A stretch of 64,000 bases of DNA from CAMCXE01 sp046347475. Lineage in GTDB: Bacteria > Pseudomonadota > Gammaproteobacteria > Pseudomonadales > Cellvibrionaceae. The translations under genes and the position numbers were made by a program. The stretch is taken from positions 1,116,001-1,180,000 of the forward strand of contig JAXMGD010000001.1 in the NCBI GenBank assembly GCA_046347475.1. Reading direction: 5' to 3'. Shown here one piece after another: positions 1-8,384 of the stretch. Position 1 is the first letter of the stretch. Each line of letters opens with the position of its first letter. Under the pieces are notes generated by a model. That model searched no databases and had not been told where the DNA came from. It saw only the letters and a list, made by a program, of their open reading frames with translations.

Positions 1-337
1 GGTAACTCGAATGCACTTCAATGTCACCTAAAATACCTGCAACCCGCAGAGCACCCACAAGCCGCACCACCGTGACTAATGAATCCCATTGTTGCGGCGG
101 CGGAACCGCATAGGCCTCTGCATGGCAAATCGACCAATCCGTTGCCGCGCGCAACAATTGGTGCAGCGGCAGTACTTTGGGTGTGTCCTGGGTAATTAAA
201 TATTCTTCAAGCGGAGCAACCTCGCTTATATGCCGCTGCCGCCACTCATCAAATGCGGGTAACGGCGGCCTTTGGGTGCAGGCAATAAACAGCACGCAGC
301 TTGCGTACGCAAGATAACGAAATGGGGGGTATCTCAA
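1..337 (-). CDS. Partial lipoprotein, M15-like peptidase N-terminus
   Basis: This reading frame is open from a TTG at 337-335 to the left edge of the window, so only the first 112 residues are seen. It begins with a basic stretch, a hydrophobic segment and the lipobox-like LFIAC, so it is probably an outer-membrane or periplasmic lipoprotein. Further on it reads LVGALRVAGILGDIEVHSSY, which resembles the start of the VanY/M15 D-Ala-D-Ala carboxypeptidase fold, where HSSYR carries a conserved arginine. No ATG exists in frame, so the TTG start is inferred. The zinc ligands would lie outside the window, so the family assignment is tentative. The next gene on the same strand also concerns peptidoglycan. 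Confidence 0.5.
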   Translation of the reverse strand, partial: MRYPPFRYLAYASCVLFIACTQRPPLPAFDEWRQRHISEVAPLEEYLITQDTPKVLPLHQLLRAATDWSICHAEAYAVPPPQQWDSLVTVVRLVGALRVAGILGDIEVHSSY

Positions 338-641
338 CCGGGTTTACTCGTAAAAAAGCGCCGAGTGTACCGGATTTTCAAGCTCTGCGGATATTCAAAC
401 TCAGTGGATTTTATAAACCCGGCGGCATTTAGAGTCGGTTAATAAGTGCGGCATGGATGCCTTATCTGCGGCTTAATTAAACAAGCAGATCCACCTATCT
501 GCGTGGGTTTTAGCGGGGCAAAGGCAAAATAGATCTGGACGATCTATTTTGTCGCCGGGTTAATAGCGCTGCGGTACGTAGGCTTTTTCTCGTCGAATAT
601 TGATTACTCGTCGCCTCAATGGGAGCCTACAGGGCTATTCG
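338..641. other. Intergenic, holds repeat copy R1-1
   Basis: About 300 bases with no gene recognised. Positions 414-566 are a copy of the dispersed multi-hairpin repeat R1 described separately. It lies just beyond the stop of the peptidoglycan-binding gene at 642. Confidence 0.6.
414..566 (+). repeat. Dispersed palindromic repeat R1, copy 1
   Basis: This copy contains AAACAAGCAGATCCACCTAT followed by TTTTAGCGGGGC, an AAAATAGATCT/GATCTATTTT hairpin and the terminal GTCGCCGGGTTAAT. The same blocks occur in the same order at 37960, 51333, 53071 (inverted) and 63506 (inverted). The middle is slightly decayed: the block before the AAACAAG motif reads TTAATTA where better copies have CCGCGAGCCCCGC. 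Confidence 0.75.
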
Positions 642-1544
642 CTAAAAACGCCCAACCACGCCGCCCATAAACGAGCCCTTCATATCAATTAATGGGGTGG
701 ATTGTGCTGCTTGGGAAGTCCAGTCAATCGTGCCTTTAAAATCCCCCTGGGCAAAAATCCCCAATTGGGGAATTAACGAGCCTGGTTTATCAATTACTTT
801 TAATACATAACGCGCATTTACAGAGGCACCAACCGCAAATGCGGGCGGTGGGCCAAAGGTTTTCAGGTCAAATACCGGTTTTACACCCCACTGAAATCCA
901 AATGTCATGGGTTTAACAGGGTCTAAGGCTAAGGGGCCTATTTTTTTAACCGGTTGCGGCACTGCACCGATTAGCGTAGCGCGAAACGGAAAATTAGCCG
1001 GTAATTGGTTAAGCAGTTGCATTATTTGTTGAAAACTGGCCTGGGCAGGGTCAGGCGGGTCTGAGCGCAAGGGAGTTGCCAAGGTAAATGTCATGGTCTG
1101 CCCGTTCGCAGGTAATTGGGGTACCCGCGAAAATGAATTAGGCGGCAGAAAAAATGGTGTTAATACCGGTGGCGTTAAAGGCGGCGTTATGGGTGGCAAG
1201 GTGAGGGGGGGTATTAGGCGCGGCGGAGTTATTCCTTGGAGTGGGGCTTTGCCTTGGGGCAGAGTCTTGCCTTGGGTTGGTTTAGTTTTCGGCGCTTGCG
1301 GCACCAGTGCTAGCGTCACCAGCAGGTGTTCTTCTGCAAACAAAGTGCCCAGCGTATTTTTGCCTACCAAACCATCGGGTTTTAATTGATTATTTTTTTG
1401 AAATTCAATCACGCGCTCTTTGGTGCGCGGACCGAATTTGCCATCAACCGTTAAGGGTGCCAACCTGCGGATATGAAAATTAAGCACATCCTGCACCGCT
1501 TTTACATCTTCCCCAACACAACCCTGCGCAATTAAACGACCCAT
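642..1544 (-). CDS. Peptidoglycan-binding domain protein
   Basis: 300 residues. Residues about 1-70 form a PG_binding_1 domain: an N-terminal repeat-like helix, then VDGKFGPRTKERVIEFQ and LKPDGLVGKNTLGTLF, which match the usual D-G-x-x-G-x-x-T pattern. Residues about 80-145 are extremely rich in proline and glutamine and should be a flexible linker. The last 150 residues, ending GSFMGGVVGRF, are not recognised; their alternating pattern suggests beta strands. There is no clear signal peptide, so the cellular location is uncertain. The domain normally anchors a partner to murein, often beside a hydrolase; no catalytic domain is visible here. It starts at an ATG and is followed by repeat R1. 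Confidence 0.7.
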   Translation of the reverse strand: MGRLIAQGCVGEDVKAVQDVLNFHIRRLAPLTVDGKFGPRTKERVIEFQKNNQLKPDGLVGKNTLGTLFAEEHLLVTLALVPQAPKTKPTQGKTLPQGKAPLQGITPPRLIPPLTLPPITPPLTPPVLTPFFLPPNSFSRVPQLPANGQTMTFTLATPLRSDPPDPAQASFQQIMQLLNQLPANFPFRATLIGAVPQPVKKIGPLALDPVKPMTFGFQWGVKPVFDLKTFGPPPAFAVGASVNARYVLKVIDKPGSLIPQLGIFAQGDFKGTIDWTSQAAQSTPLIDMKGSFMGGVVGRF

Positions 1545-2080
1545 AACTCACCTGGCTTAATAAATTGATAATTACACTGCACCTCAATGCCTGCGGCGGT
1601 TTAGAAAATACCTCTAAATCAGCGCTCCCTTAAAAATTAAAATAAAAAGCAACAATAGCCTATCTGCGGTGATTATACCGGTTGATCTGTTAGCGCTCAT
1701 TGACATTGTGCAGCGTATTTTGGGCATTAATTCACTGCAAGGGGCCTTGGGTTAGTAGGTGTAGCAACTATACCGTAGGTGTTGCACCTGTGCCGCAGGT
1801 GTAGTACCTCTGCCGCAGGGGCGGCCTAAGCTGTTGTGATTTGTAAAACAAGCAGTTCCAGGTATCTGTGCTTGTTTTAGTGGAGCAAAGACACAACAGA
1901 TCCGGGCGAACAAGTGTGTCGCCGAGTTAATACTATGTGACAGGTTTGGCAATAGAGGCTGAATACGTATTTTTACGTATTTGCTTGCCCGTGATCGGTC
2001 ACTATGCTGCATAAATCGCTGTATCCACTGAGTTTATGCCGCTGGATAGAGCATTTATTCATTGCCAACCCGGAGTGTTT
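1545..2080. other. Intergenic between divergent genes
   Basis: About 535 bases between the leftward peptidoglycan-binding gene and the rightward lipoprotein gene. Short tandem GCAGGTGTAG-like units lie at 1755-1825, followed by a decayed R1 copy at about 1825-1934. The remaining sequence shows nothing I can name; promoters of both flanking genes should lie here. Confidence 0.5.
1825..1934 (+). repeat. Dispersed palindromic repeat R1, degenerate copy 2
   Basis: It retains the R1 order: AAAACAAGCAG..TCC..TATCTG, then GCTTGTTTTAGTGGAGC, a diverged ACACAACAGATC hairpin and GTCGCCGAGTTAAT. The outer left part is replaced by CCGCAGGTG-like repeats. It is the most diverged of the clear copies. Confidence 0.55.
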
Positions 2081-3733
2081 ATGCGCGCCTGTCTGCGTCT
2101 ATTTCTTGCTGCCCAATTTTGCTGCCTTAGCCTGTTATGCGCAGGAGTTGCGTTAATAGCGGGCTGTGGCGGCGCAGGAATTTCCTTTGCCAACCAAAAC
2201 GTTAAGGTGACGATTGATGAAAATAAAGACGGCACCGTGTGGATCGCCAAGGCGACTCCTTCCGGCCGCAGCTCTGTTATCACCTATACACTATTGCCTG
2301 GCAAGGATGGTGAGTTATTTAAAATAGATGAAACAACGGGCGCCTTATCCTTTAAGCAACCGCCAGATTTTGAAACGCCCCTCGATGTGCAGCACAACAA
2401 TAGTTATGAGGTGGATATTCAAGCCAGTGCTCAAGTTGAAGATACTGGCTCTGAGGCCAATCCGGGGCCCGGACATTTTGTTGCGGTGCACGCTCAACAG
2501 GTGGTTTTAATTCAAGTAAAGGATGTTAGCAATCCAATTTTAACCGTGATCAGCCCGCTACACTATGAAAATGTCGGCGATGGTACGCCGGTGGCGGTGG
2601 AACTATCGGTAAAGTGGTTTGACGCAGAAGATAACCACCCTGTGCAAGGCGATGGCGTAATGCTTAACGGCGAGCCCATGCAGCAGGATATGCAGGATCC
2701 ATTAATCTGGCGTGCACAGGTGTCCGTGCCTGCAGGAGGCACTATATTATCGACAATTGGTTATGTGGGTGTTACACCCAAAATAAGAGTTTTGACGCAA
2801 GTATTTAATAAGCCTGGTGCCATTAATCCAAGTTTTATGGTTGTTTACCCTGGTAAATACCTTTTTATATTTGATCCCTTGAATAATCGCACCGCTAAAA
2901 TAGATTTAGCAACCAACCACTGGTTGACCTATGTTAATCATAGCCTACTAGGCTCTTTTGCGCGCCCGGTATACGACTTTAATACATACTATGGACATAT
3001 TTACACGGTCCTTCCTAGCAACGCCCTAATTGCTTTGGATGTCTCAAAAGATTTACCTGGAATTTTTTATGCCGGCGCAATTGCCAATGTGGTGGGTATT
3101 AAGGCTGATACCGCAAATAAAAGAGTCATTCTGCTTAGCAAAACACCTGTTTCGGGCGTCGATCAATACAGATTAATGGCTGTTCCCGTTGAGCAGGATA
3201 CCGAGTTTGTAAAACCCAAAACTGAGTACACCCAATTGCAGCCCGCTGATACAACAGTGCTGTGGGACATTCCCCATGGTGTTTTGCAAGGCACGTTTAA
3301 GTACTTTAATTACCATCGCGCTAGTAAAACCTACATTTTTGCCGATGAGCGAACCTTGGCAGGTAAAACAAGTACAACTATTCAAGGATTTAATGAAGAT
3401 GGTACCAAACGGTTTGAGGCAGTAGTGGGGCCGGATATTTCTAATCTGGCGGTAAATAATAAGGGCGCTCAGCTATATGTGGCTGAAAACCACTCAACGC
3501 ATAAAGGCAGGCTTAAAGCGATTGATATTAATACGGGTGAAGTAACTGATTTAGTGCAATCATTTAATGGCAGTACAATAGGCGCCTATTCCAGTATCTA
3601 TATGGACGTCCCATATCAGCGCCTGTACATTGGCGATGATGTCAGCGACTCTGTTTTTAGCTTAGATTTATCCACCAATGTTTTAAGCGATTTGTCTGTA
3701 ACGGAAAAACCCTATCCGACTGATGTTGAATAA
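2081..3733 (+). CDS. Lipoprotein with cadherin-like and propeller-like regions
   Basis: 550 residues from the ATG at 2081, preceded by CGGAG. Residues 1-30 form a lipoprotein signal ending VALIAGC. Residues about 35-145 resemble a cadherin-type repeat, with VKVTIDENKDGT, ITYTLLPGKDGELFKID and GALSFKQPPDFE. After a second sandwich-like segment, residues about 265-550 contain repeated short strands with motifs such as LFIFDPLNNRTAKIDLAT, KGAQLYVAEN and QRLYIGDDVSDSVFSLDL, suggesting a beta-propeller. It is therefore likely an outer-membrane or surface lipoprotein for binding or recognition. No catalytic motif is seen and no close family is claimed. It stands alone between divergent neighbours. 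Confidence 0.6.
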   Translation: MRACLRLFLAAQFCCLSLLCAGVALIAGCGGAGISFANQNVKVTIDENKDGTVWIAKATPSGRSSVITYTLLPGKDGELFKIDETTGALSFKQPPDFETPLDVQHNNSYEVDIQASAQVEDTGSEANPGPGHFVAVHAQQVVLIQVKDVSNPILTVISPLHYENVGDGTPVAVELSVKWFDAEDNHPVQGDGVMLNGEPMQQDMQDPLIWRAQVSVPAGGTILSTIGYVGVTPKIRVLTQVFNKPGAINPSFMVVYPGKYLFIFDPLNNRTAKIDLATNHWLTYVNHSLLGSFARPVYDFNTYYGHIYTVLPSNALIALDVSKDLPGIFYAGAIANVVGIKADTANKRVILLSKTPVSGVDQYRLMAVPVEQDTEFVKPKTEYTQLQPADTTVLWDIPHGVLQGTFKYFNYHRASKTYIFADERTLAGKTSTTIQGFNEDGTKRFEAVVGPDISNLAVNNKGAQLYVAENHSTHKGRLKAIDINTGEVTDLVQSFNGSTIGAYSSIYMDVPYQRLYIGDDVSDSVFSLDLSTNVLSDLSVTEKPYPTDVE

Positions 3734-3786
3734 GCTATAGAGTTAGGCGGTTGGGCGGGCAATCACCACTGCATACTTTACTTGCC

Positions 3787-4014
3787 TTAGGGTTTAGGTT
3801 TTTCAATGGCATATGCCCACACCACTAAAAGCGTAATTAACCCTGCACTACAGCTTAACACTAGAGGTAATTGCGTGGGCTGATAGGTATTTAAATGGCA
3901 TTCTGGATACCAGTGCATATCAGGAATTTGATAGCCTAAAAAAACACCCAAAAAATACCTGCTAAGCGCAGCATATTTATTATGCGTTGGAGCCGCTATA
4001 AAGCTATAGGCCAC
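3787..4014 (-). CDS. Small hypothetical membrane protein, possibly truncated
   Basis: 75 residues with a hydrophobic C-terminal helix (LPLVLSCSAGLITLLVVWAY) and a shorter hydrophobic stretch near residue 20. I do not recognise it. It might be the C-terminal remnant of a larger membrane protein cut off by the repeat-rich region that starts just upstream at about 4060. Evidence for translation is only the intact frame. Confidence 0.3.
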   Translation of the reverse strand: MAYSFIAAPTHNKYAALSRYFLGVFLGYQIPDMHWYPECHLNTYQPTQLPLVLSCSAGLITLLVVWAYAIEKPKP

Positions 4015-4062
4015 TATAGGTGCGGCCGTGATGGGTCAGCTTAGACGTCTTCCAGCAGATTG

Positions 4063-4131
4063 TGTCTGAAGCAGGACAATGTCTGAAGCAGGACAATGTC
4101 TGAAGCAGGACAACTGTCTGAAGCAGGACAA
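4063..4131. repeat. Four tandem copies of a 17-bp unit
   Basis: The unit TGTCTGAAGCAGGACAA occurs at 4063, 4080, 4097 and 4115; the first three are perfectly contiguous and a single extra C separates the last. It lies just upstream of the decayed transposase gene. Confidence 0.9.
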
Positions 4132-4253
4132 CCACCTCATAAGCCCAGCATATACACCAATTTAGCGGTTGCCATCCCCCAACCTCTGATCCTACTGACT
4201 TGACGAATACGAATACTGTATATACATTCAGTAATCGCATACGGAGGTGCCCC

Positions 4254-5295
4254 ATGCCTAAACCCAGAAAGTCCCAAATCTCACTTGAAGCTACCCCTTA
4301 TTACCACTGCATCTCCCGTTGCGTGCGGCGGGCATTTTTGTGCGGGAAGGACTCGCAAACTGGGCGCTCCTTTGAGCATCGCCGGGGCTGGATTGAACAT
4401 CGCCTACTGGCCTTGGGGTAGATTTTTGCGGTGGATATTGCGGCATATGCGGTGATGAGCAACCATATTCATCTGGTCGTTCGGCTGAATAAATTAGCGG
4501 CTGACCAATGGTCGTCTCTGGAAGTCATTCAGCGTTGGCACCAACTTTTTACTGGAACTACTTTGTCAAAACGCGCCCTGCGCGGCGATAAATTATCAAC
4601 GTTTGAACAAACAATTTTAGAGCTGATGATTGCTAATTGGCGCAAGCGTTTGTGTGATCTGAGCTGGTTTACAAAATGCTTCCCGCATTTTGCCCTGCGG
4701 GCCGCCCGACAGGCGTTAAAAAATGTTCCCGACATTTTTTGTTGCGCTGTTTAAATGAACCCGTTGCACGCCAAGCTAACCTTGAAGACGGCGCTACCGG
4801 CAGATTCTGGGAAGGCCGCTTTAAATCACAAGCTTTATTGGATGAAGCCGCCCTTGCCGCCTGTATGGCCTACGTGGAATTAAATCCGGTCCGAGCCAAA
4901 ATCGCGGTACACCCGAAAACTCAGATTACACTTCAATTCAACGGCGGGTTCGCTGCTTGAAAAGCGCAATTAGCGAAAATTCAATTGTTCAACCCGCAGA
5001 ACTATTGCCGTTTGTTGGCAATCCCCGCGAACCTGCGCCCGATGGACTGCCCTTTAAACTCAATGATTATTTAGAGTTGGTGGACTGGAGCGGACGCATA
5101 GTGCGGGAAGGGAAACGCGGTGCAATTGCGGCAAATGCTCCTGCGATTCTTCAAAGACTCGCAATTACGCCGGAAATTTGGGAACGACTAAGTCGGCAAT
5201 TTACCAGCAAATCGGCTTTGTGTTTTAGCTGTGCTCAAATAGCTTCGGCCAATAAGAAATTCTTTGGTCTTAAACGCTTGCGAAAGGCGGGGTAA
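4254..5295 (+). pseudogene. REP-associated tyrosine transposase (RAYT), broken
   Basis: The ATG at 4254 follows GGAGG. The protein begins MPKPRKSQISLEATPYYHCI and carries VRRAFLCGKDSQTG, AYAVMSNHIHLV (the HUH motif H-I-H) and GRFWEGRFKSQALLDE, all typical of the Y1 transposases that mobilise REP sequences. It is inactive: an in-frame TAG sits at 4419-4421, about 70 bp bearing two hairpins interrupts it at 4672-4741 and changes the frame, and a further frame change near 4957 separates the C-terminal part (PFVGNPREPAPDGLPF, LELVDWSGRIVREGKRGAI). Without the lesions it would be about 330 residues. A similar decayed gene lies at 6261-6859 on the other strand. Confidence 0.85.
4672..4741. repeat. 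REPIN-like double hairpin inserted in the RAYT gene
   Basis: Two hairpins sit back to back: AAAATGC (4673-4679) pairs with GCATTTT (4685-4691), and AAAAAATGT (4718-4726) pairs with ACATTTTTT (4732-4740). Between them is GCCCTGCGGGCCGCCCGACAG. The loops are TTCCC and TCCCG-like. The insert separates SWF from RCLNEP, which are normally almost adjacent in this transposase family. Confidence 0.7.
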
Positions 5296-5359
5296 TTAGT
5301 TTTTCGCAAGCAATCTTAGTTTTCCATAAGTTGGCAGGCATCATCACGCCCCAAAAACC

Positions 5360-5398
5360 AAAAAGGCGCGCAAAAAACTAAATTTTGCGCGCCTTTTT
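5360..5398. terminator. Bidirectional intrinsic terminator
   Basis: A perfect 16-bp stem, AAAAAGGCGCGCAAAA (5360-5375) with TTTTGCGCGCCTTTTT (5383-5398), encloses a 7-nt loop. GC-rich core plus T runs on both strands fit Rho-independent termination downstream of the RAYT gene. Confidence 0.85.
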
Positions 5399-5592
5399 AT
5401 TGTTATTCAGAAGAGTGTGCCTACAAATAGTCTCACAAGGCTAAAGCTGCTTTCTAAATCATTCGTTGACCCACTCGCGCTCATCTAGAGGCCTTGATTT
5501 TGCTAGCTTAATAAGATGGGTGGCTGTGTATTTGCTGTGTATTTTCCTTCAGTGTTGATTGGGCCGAGGATAAAAGAGGCTTCCCTAAAAGT

Positions 5593-5719
5593 CAAATTAG
5601 TGGATGTCTTTGTTTCCAAATTGTGGATTTCCTCCTTGTTTCCAAATTAGTGGATGTCCTTGTTTCCAATGGGCCGAAGACAATAGAGACTACGCTAAAA
5701 GTCAAATTAGTGGATGTCC
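5593..5719 (+). repeat. Repeats of CAAATTAGTGGATGTCC beside RAYT genes
   Basis: CAAATTAGTGGATGTC begins at 5593, 5643 and 5703, with a degenerate copy near 5617; further copies start at 6197 and 6916. Two of them (5593 and 6916) share the longer context AGAGGCTTCCC.AAAAGT. They cluster around the two transposase remnants and probably mark former element ends. Confidence 0.75.
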
Positions 5720-6260
5720 CTGTTTGCTGGCGCTAATATTTGAGTATGAGCCCTGATTTTGTATTGTTAAATCAATTGAACTTGGGGCAATTTGGGTCGG
5801 TCGGATCAAAAAATATTATCGATCTTCCATTTACTACCATAATCCACAATTGGCATTGGGCTGCGTTGCTAATGTCGGAGAAAAATATCGACGCAGTGAT
5901 AAGTGCAATTCTTGCATTGATGAAAAATTTCATGCTGACTCCTGTTTGGGGGGGGTAATTGTTTCGCGTTTGCATATTAACATGATATATTAATTTTTCA
6001 ATATTGGATGCTTCGATTTGTGGTGAGGTTTTCGGTTTTAAGGTCTTTTTCAGGTTTAGGTTTGCGCGTCTGGCGCGGATACAAAAGAATGTATCTACCA
6101 CTGGGGTAGACTCTTTAAAAACGGTTGAAACAATTGGTTCGTCGCAGATCTGGGTAAAACCCCCGCGTCTGATGGCAAAATAGATTCTCGTTGCACCAAA
6201 TTAGTGGATGTCCCTGTTTGGTGCGTGCTCAAATAAACGCATCTGGATGGATGTAAATTC

Positions 6261-6859
6261 TTAATTAATTGTGTCATCAGTCATGCTAGCCGGTATCGGG
6301 TTTAAATCCACATAGGTCATGCAGGACAAAACCGCCACTTCATCCAATAAAGCCTGGCTTTTATAAAGCCCCTCCCAAAAGCGACGCTTGGTTTTGTCTT
6401 CGTCGTTGGCTATGCGCGCAATTACTTCATTAATTCCGCGCATAAACCAGCTAATATCGTACAAGCGCGCCACTGCTCAATAATTTCCGTCACCACCGCC
6501 ATTTCTGTCGCATCACAATCTGCCGGATTTCGCAGCCATTTTTCAATCAATACCGGTGCGTTGTAGAGTTGCTTCCAGCGCTCAACTACTTCAACCAGGC
6601 TCCAGCTTAAAGCACGGTTTTTATCTACGTGTAACACCACGTGGTAGTGATTGCTCATCACCGCGTAGGCGCAAATATCGATGGCGTAAACATAAGAGAG
6701 AAAGCGCAAACGCGATACTAACCACTGTTTGCGATGATCAAAATTCTGCCCGGAGAAATGATCCGTACCGCATAAAAATGCCCGCCGCACACAGCGCACG
6801 TAGCAGTGATAGAAGGGGGTGGAATCGAGGTGGACTTGTTCTTGGCGAGAGCGGGTCAT
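6261..6859 (-). pseudogene. Second REP-associated transposase, frameshifted and truncated
   Basis: The leftward frame starts at the ATG at 6859 (MTRSRQEQVHLDSTPFYHCY) and has VRRAFLCGTDHFSGQNFDHR and AYAVMSNHYHVVLH with the HUH motif. Near 6473 the frame breaks: one frame reads IIEQWRA and the continuation RLYDISWFMRGINEVIARIA lies in another. The C-terminal part ends abruptly at PASMTDDTIN, lacking the region found in the 4254-5295 copy. It is therefore a single-base frameshift plus a 3' truncation. The first 140 residues are clearly homologous to the first copy but well diverged, so the two are not a recent duplication. Confidence 0.8.
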
Positions 6860-6915
6860 GGGCAAATTCCTTCTGCGATGAATGGTTCGAAGATAAAAGA
6901 GGCTTCCCCAAAAGT

Positions 6916-7000
6916 CAAATTAGTGGATGTCCCTGTTTCCGTGTTTTCCCTGTTTCCGTGTTTTCCCTGTTTCCGTGTTTCCGCCGTAAGATGGGTGGCT
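6916..7000 (+). repeat. RAYT-edge motif with CCGTGTTTTCCCTGTTT tandem repeat
   Basis: CAAATTAGTGGATGTCC at 6916-6932 runs into about three tandem copies of a 17-bp unit (CTGTTTCCGTGTTTTCC) up to about 6981. It lies at the start-side border of the second transposase remnant. Confidence 0.7.
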
Positions 7001-7109
7001 AAGTTTTCGTGGGGTGTGCATTGCGTGCAGCCTAGCACAGGCTAAACGCACTTTAAAAACTACCGAAATTTTATTAAAAACATTGTACCGAAAAACCCTA
7101 ACTAGCGGA
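7000..7109 (-). repeat. Cassette-leader repeat, copy 1
   Basis: About 100 bases nearly identical to 9195-9298. Shared stretches include TTTAAAA.CTACCGAAA and TTATTAAAAAC.TTGTACCG. On the leftward strand both copies begin directly after an attC R' core (GTTAGGT), so they occupy the 5' end of a cassette. The downstream part of this cassette is lost in the transposase-remnant region. Confidence 0.8.
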
Positions 7110-7177
7110 ACCTAACGTGGAGGTCACCGGCGCTGCGCGGCTTTATCGCGCAGCGTCCGGGGACCGCAGGGTTATGC
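7110..7177 (-). other. attC recombination site 1
   Basis: Outer cores ACCTAAC (7110-7116) and GTTATGC (7171-7177) flank an imperfect palindrome whose centre is CGCTGCGCG/CGCGCAGCG around GCTTTAT. Total length 68 bp. Confidence 0.85.
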
Positions 7178-7186
7178 CCCATTTGG

Positions 7187-7606
7187 TTATACAAGCAACG
7201 GAACGACAACTTTCGCTACTTTGATAATGCTGGAAAGCCCTCCGCCATCCACTAGCCAAGTGAAAAAATCTCCTTCAACCGCCCGTTTGAGTATGGCAGT
7301 CTGAAGTGTTAACTTCGTATCTGCGAGTGATGAGTATTGAACTAGCTTTTCTGTGCTTAGCTCATGTAGTTGTTTTCCGGCCAGAAGATCCGTTTGTTTT
7401 TTCTCAACTGAATCTTTCGCCGCTTGTAGATCATCCTGCTTGAGGGAGTTTAGTATTGTGTTGACGGCACTGGCTATGTCATTGGGGGCTGTACTGGAGA
7501 AAAACCCAACATAATCGAACTTTCCGTCTTTCTTGTTTTTGTCTGCTGCGTCAGCAGCGATGGTTCCAATCTTTATCAAATTTTCAATTACTTCGACTGC
7601 GCTCAT
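7187..7606 (-). CDS. Cassette gene, unknown 139-residue protein
   Basis: 139 residues with no signal peptide. The first 100 residues look helical and charged; residues about 125-139 (GLSSIIKVAKVVVPLLV) are amphipathic to hydrophobic. It ends only about 10 bases before attC1, as usual for the last gene of a cassette, and follows the small lipoprotein gene at 7623-7874 in the same cassette with a 16-base gap. I do not recognise the family. The pairing of a cytosolic helical protein with a lipoprotein might suggest a two-part module, but nothing in the sequence proves it. Confidence 0.65.
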   Translation of the reverse strand: MSAVEVIENLIKIGTIAADAADKNKKDGKFDYVGFFSSTAPNDIASAVNTILNSLKQDDLQAAKDSVEKKQTDLLAGKQLHELSTEKLVQYSSLADTKLTLQTAILKRAVEGDFFTWLVDGGGLSSIIKVAKVVVPLLV

Positions 7607-7622
7607 AACAATCTCCCAAGGA

Positions 7623-7874
7623 TTAATTCGTGGAATTAATTGCTTTTAGTTCGGTTGCTGACTGCCGGTAAGCCTCAATTGAGGACTTGACGGCGTTACA
7701 AGCGGCATCTTTTGCTTGAGCGTTTTGCTCACTCAGGCAGCGATCAAAGGTGACTTTCATCACTGATGCGTGTTCCTCTGCTACTGTTGCGTAAGCCTTG
7801 ATTGCAGCGTTTGAGGCGCACCCCGTTGTAAGCGATGCGCAAGCGAGAATTACAAAAATCGATATAGGTTTCAT
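7623..7874 (-). CDS. Cassette gene, small lipoprotein
   Basis: 83 residues from the ATG at 7874, preceded by GGAGGG. MKPISIFVILACASLTTGC is a clear lipoprotein signal with lipobox LTTGC. The mature part is short, helical and contains two cysteines (DRCLSEQ and DAACNAV). The first of two genes in the cassette 7117-7943. Function unknown. A start further upstream at 7940 would lie inside attC2 and lack the ribosome site, so it is rejected. Confidence 0.7.
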   Translation of the reverse strand: MKPISIFVILACASLTTGCASNAAIKAYATVAEEHASVMKVTFDRCLSEQNAQAKDAACNAVKSSIEAYRQSATELKAINSTN

Positions 7875-7936
7875 AAACCCTCCTGTGGTTGCCCAATAGA
7901 GATTCCCCCAAAACCGTCTGGGCGAGCAGAGATGGG

Positions 7937-7991
7937 GCATAACGCCGAGTTTTGCCGGAGCGTAGCGACCGGCAACAACGACTGGTTAGGC
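7937..7991 (-). other. attC recombination site 2
   Basis: Cores GCATAAC (7937-7943) and GTTAGGC (7985-7991) enclose TTGCCGG/CCGGCAA around AGCGTAGCGA. 55 bp, the shortest of the four. Confidence 0.85.
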
Positions 7992-7994
7992 TAA

Positions 7995-8366
7995 TTAATT
8001 ATTACAAGTTAACTCCCCATTTATTGGCCCTAACGGGGTTGCGCAATAGCAGCTATCACCCGGTTTCACACCCTGCGGAGCTGAATAACCAAGGCTACAA
8101 ACCGCACCATTTGCTAACTCACATTGAGGTCTGTCACATAATCCACATTCATCCTCTATAGCTGAAGCCCTTTTTTTAGCCATAGCGAGCTGAACAACCC
8201 TTTTATAAGAACATCTGGGTGCATCATCAATTTCATTTTCGCATGACTCTTCAATAGCTTTTCGACCCCCTCCGTCTTTCACTATTTTCGTCACCTCCTC
8301 AACCGTACAGCTTGCATAAAGCACATCCGATGTGAAAATAAAAATTAATGCAATAAAATATTTCAT
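7995..8366 (-). CDS. Cassette gene, secreted cysteine-rich protein
   Basis: 123 residues. MKYFIALIFIFTSDVLYAS is a Sec signal peptide. The mature protein has 11 cysteines, with clusters such as DECGLCDRPQC and CSLGYSAPQG...SCYCATPLG, so it is likely a disulfide-bonded periplasmic or secreted protein. It ends 4 bases from attC2 and follows the 8385-8954 gene in the same cassette. Unknown function; no metal- or haem-binding motif stands out. Confidence 0.7.
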   Translation of the reverse strand: MKYFIALIFIFTSDVLYASCTVEEVTKIVKDGGGRKAIEESCENEIDDAPRCSYKRVVQLAMAKKRASAIEDECGLCDRPQCELANGAVCSLGYSAPQGVKPGDSCYCATPLGPINGELTCNN

Positions 8367-8384
8367 TTTGACGTCCCCTAAAAA

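Larger units (their letters stand above)
5296..6260. other. Gene-poor transposon-remnant region
   Basis: Nearly 1 kb without a supported gene between two decayed RAYT genes. It holds a strong terminator hairpin at 5360-5398 and several copies of CAAATTAGTGGATGTCC (5593, 5643, 5703 and 6197), the motif that also lies beyond the other RAYT at 6916. Short open frames on both strands lack family similarity and are not annotated. Confidence 0.6.

Noticed and set aside
4063..4131. Short tandem repeat considered as a CRISPR array
   Set aside because: Units are contiguous with no spacers, and no cas genes are present.
5740..6101. Overlapping frames on both strands between the two RAYT genes
   Set aside because: They shadow each other, lack ribosome sites and resemble no known family.
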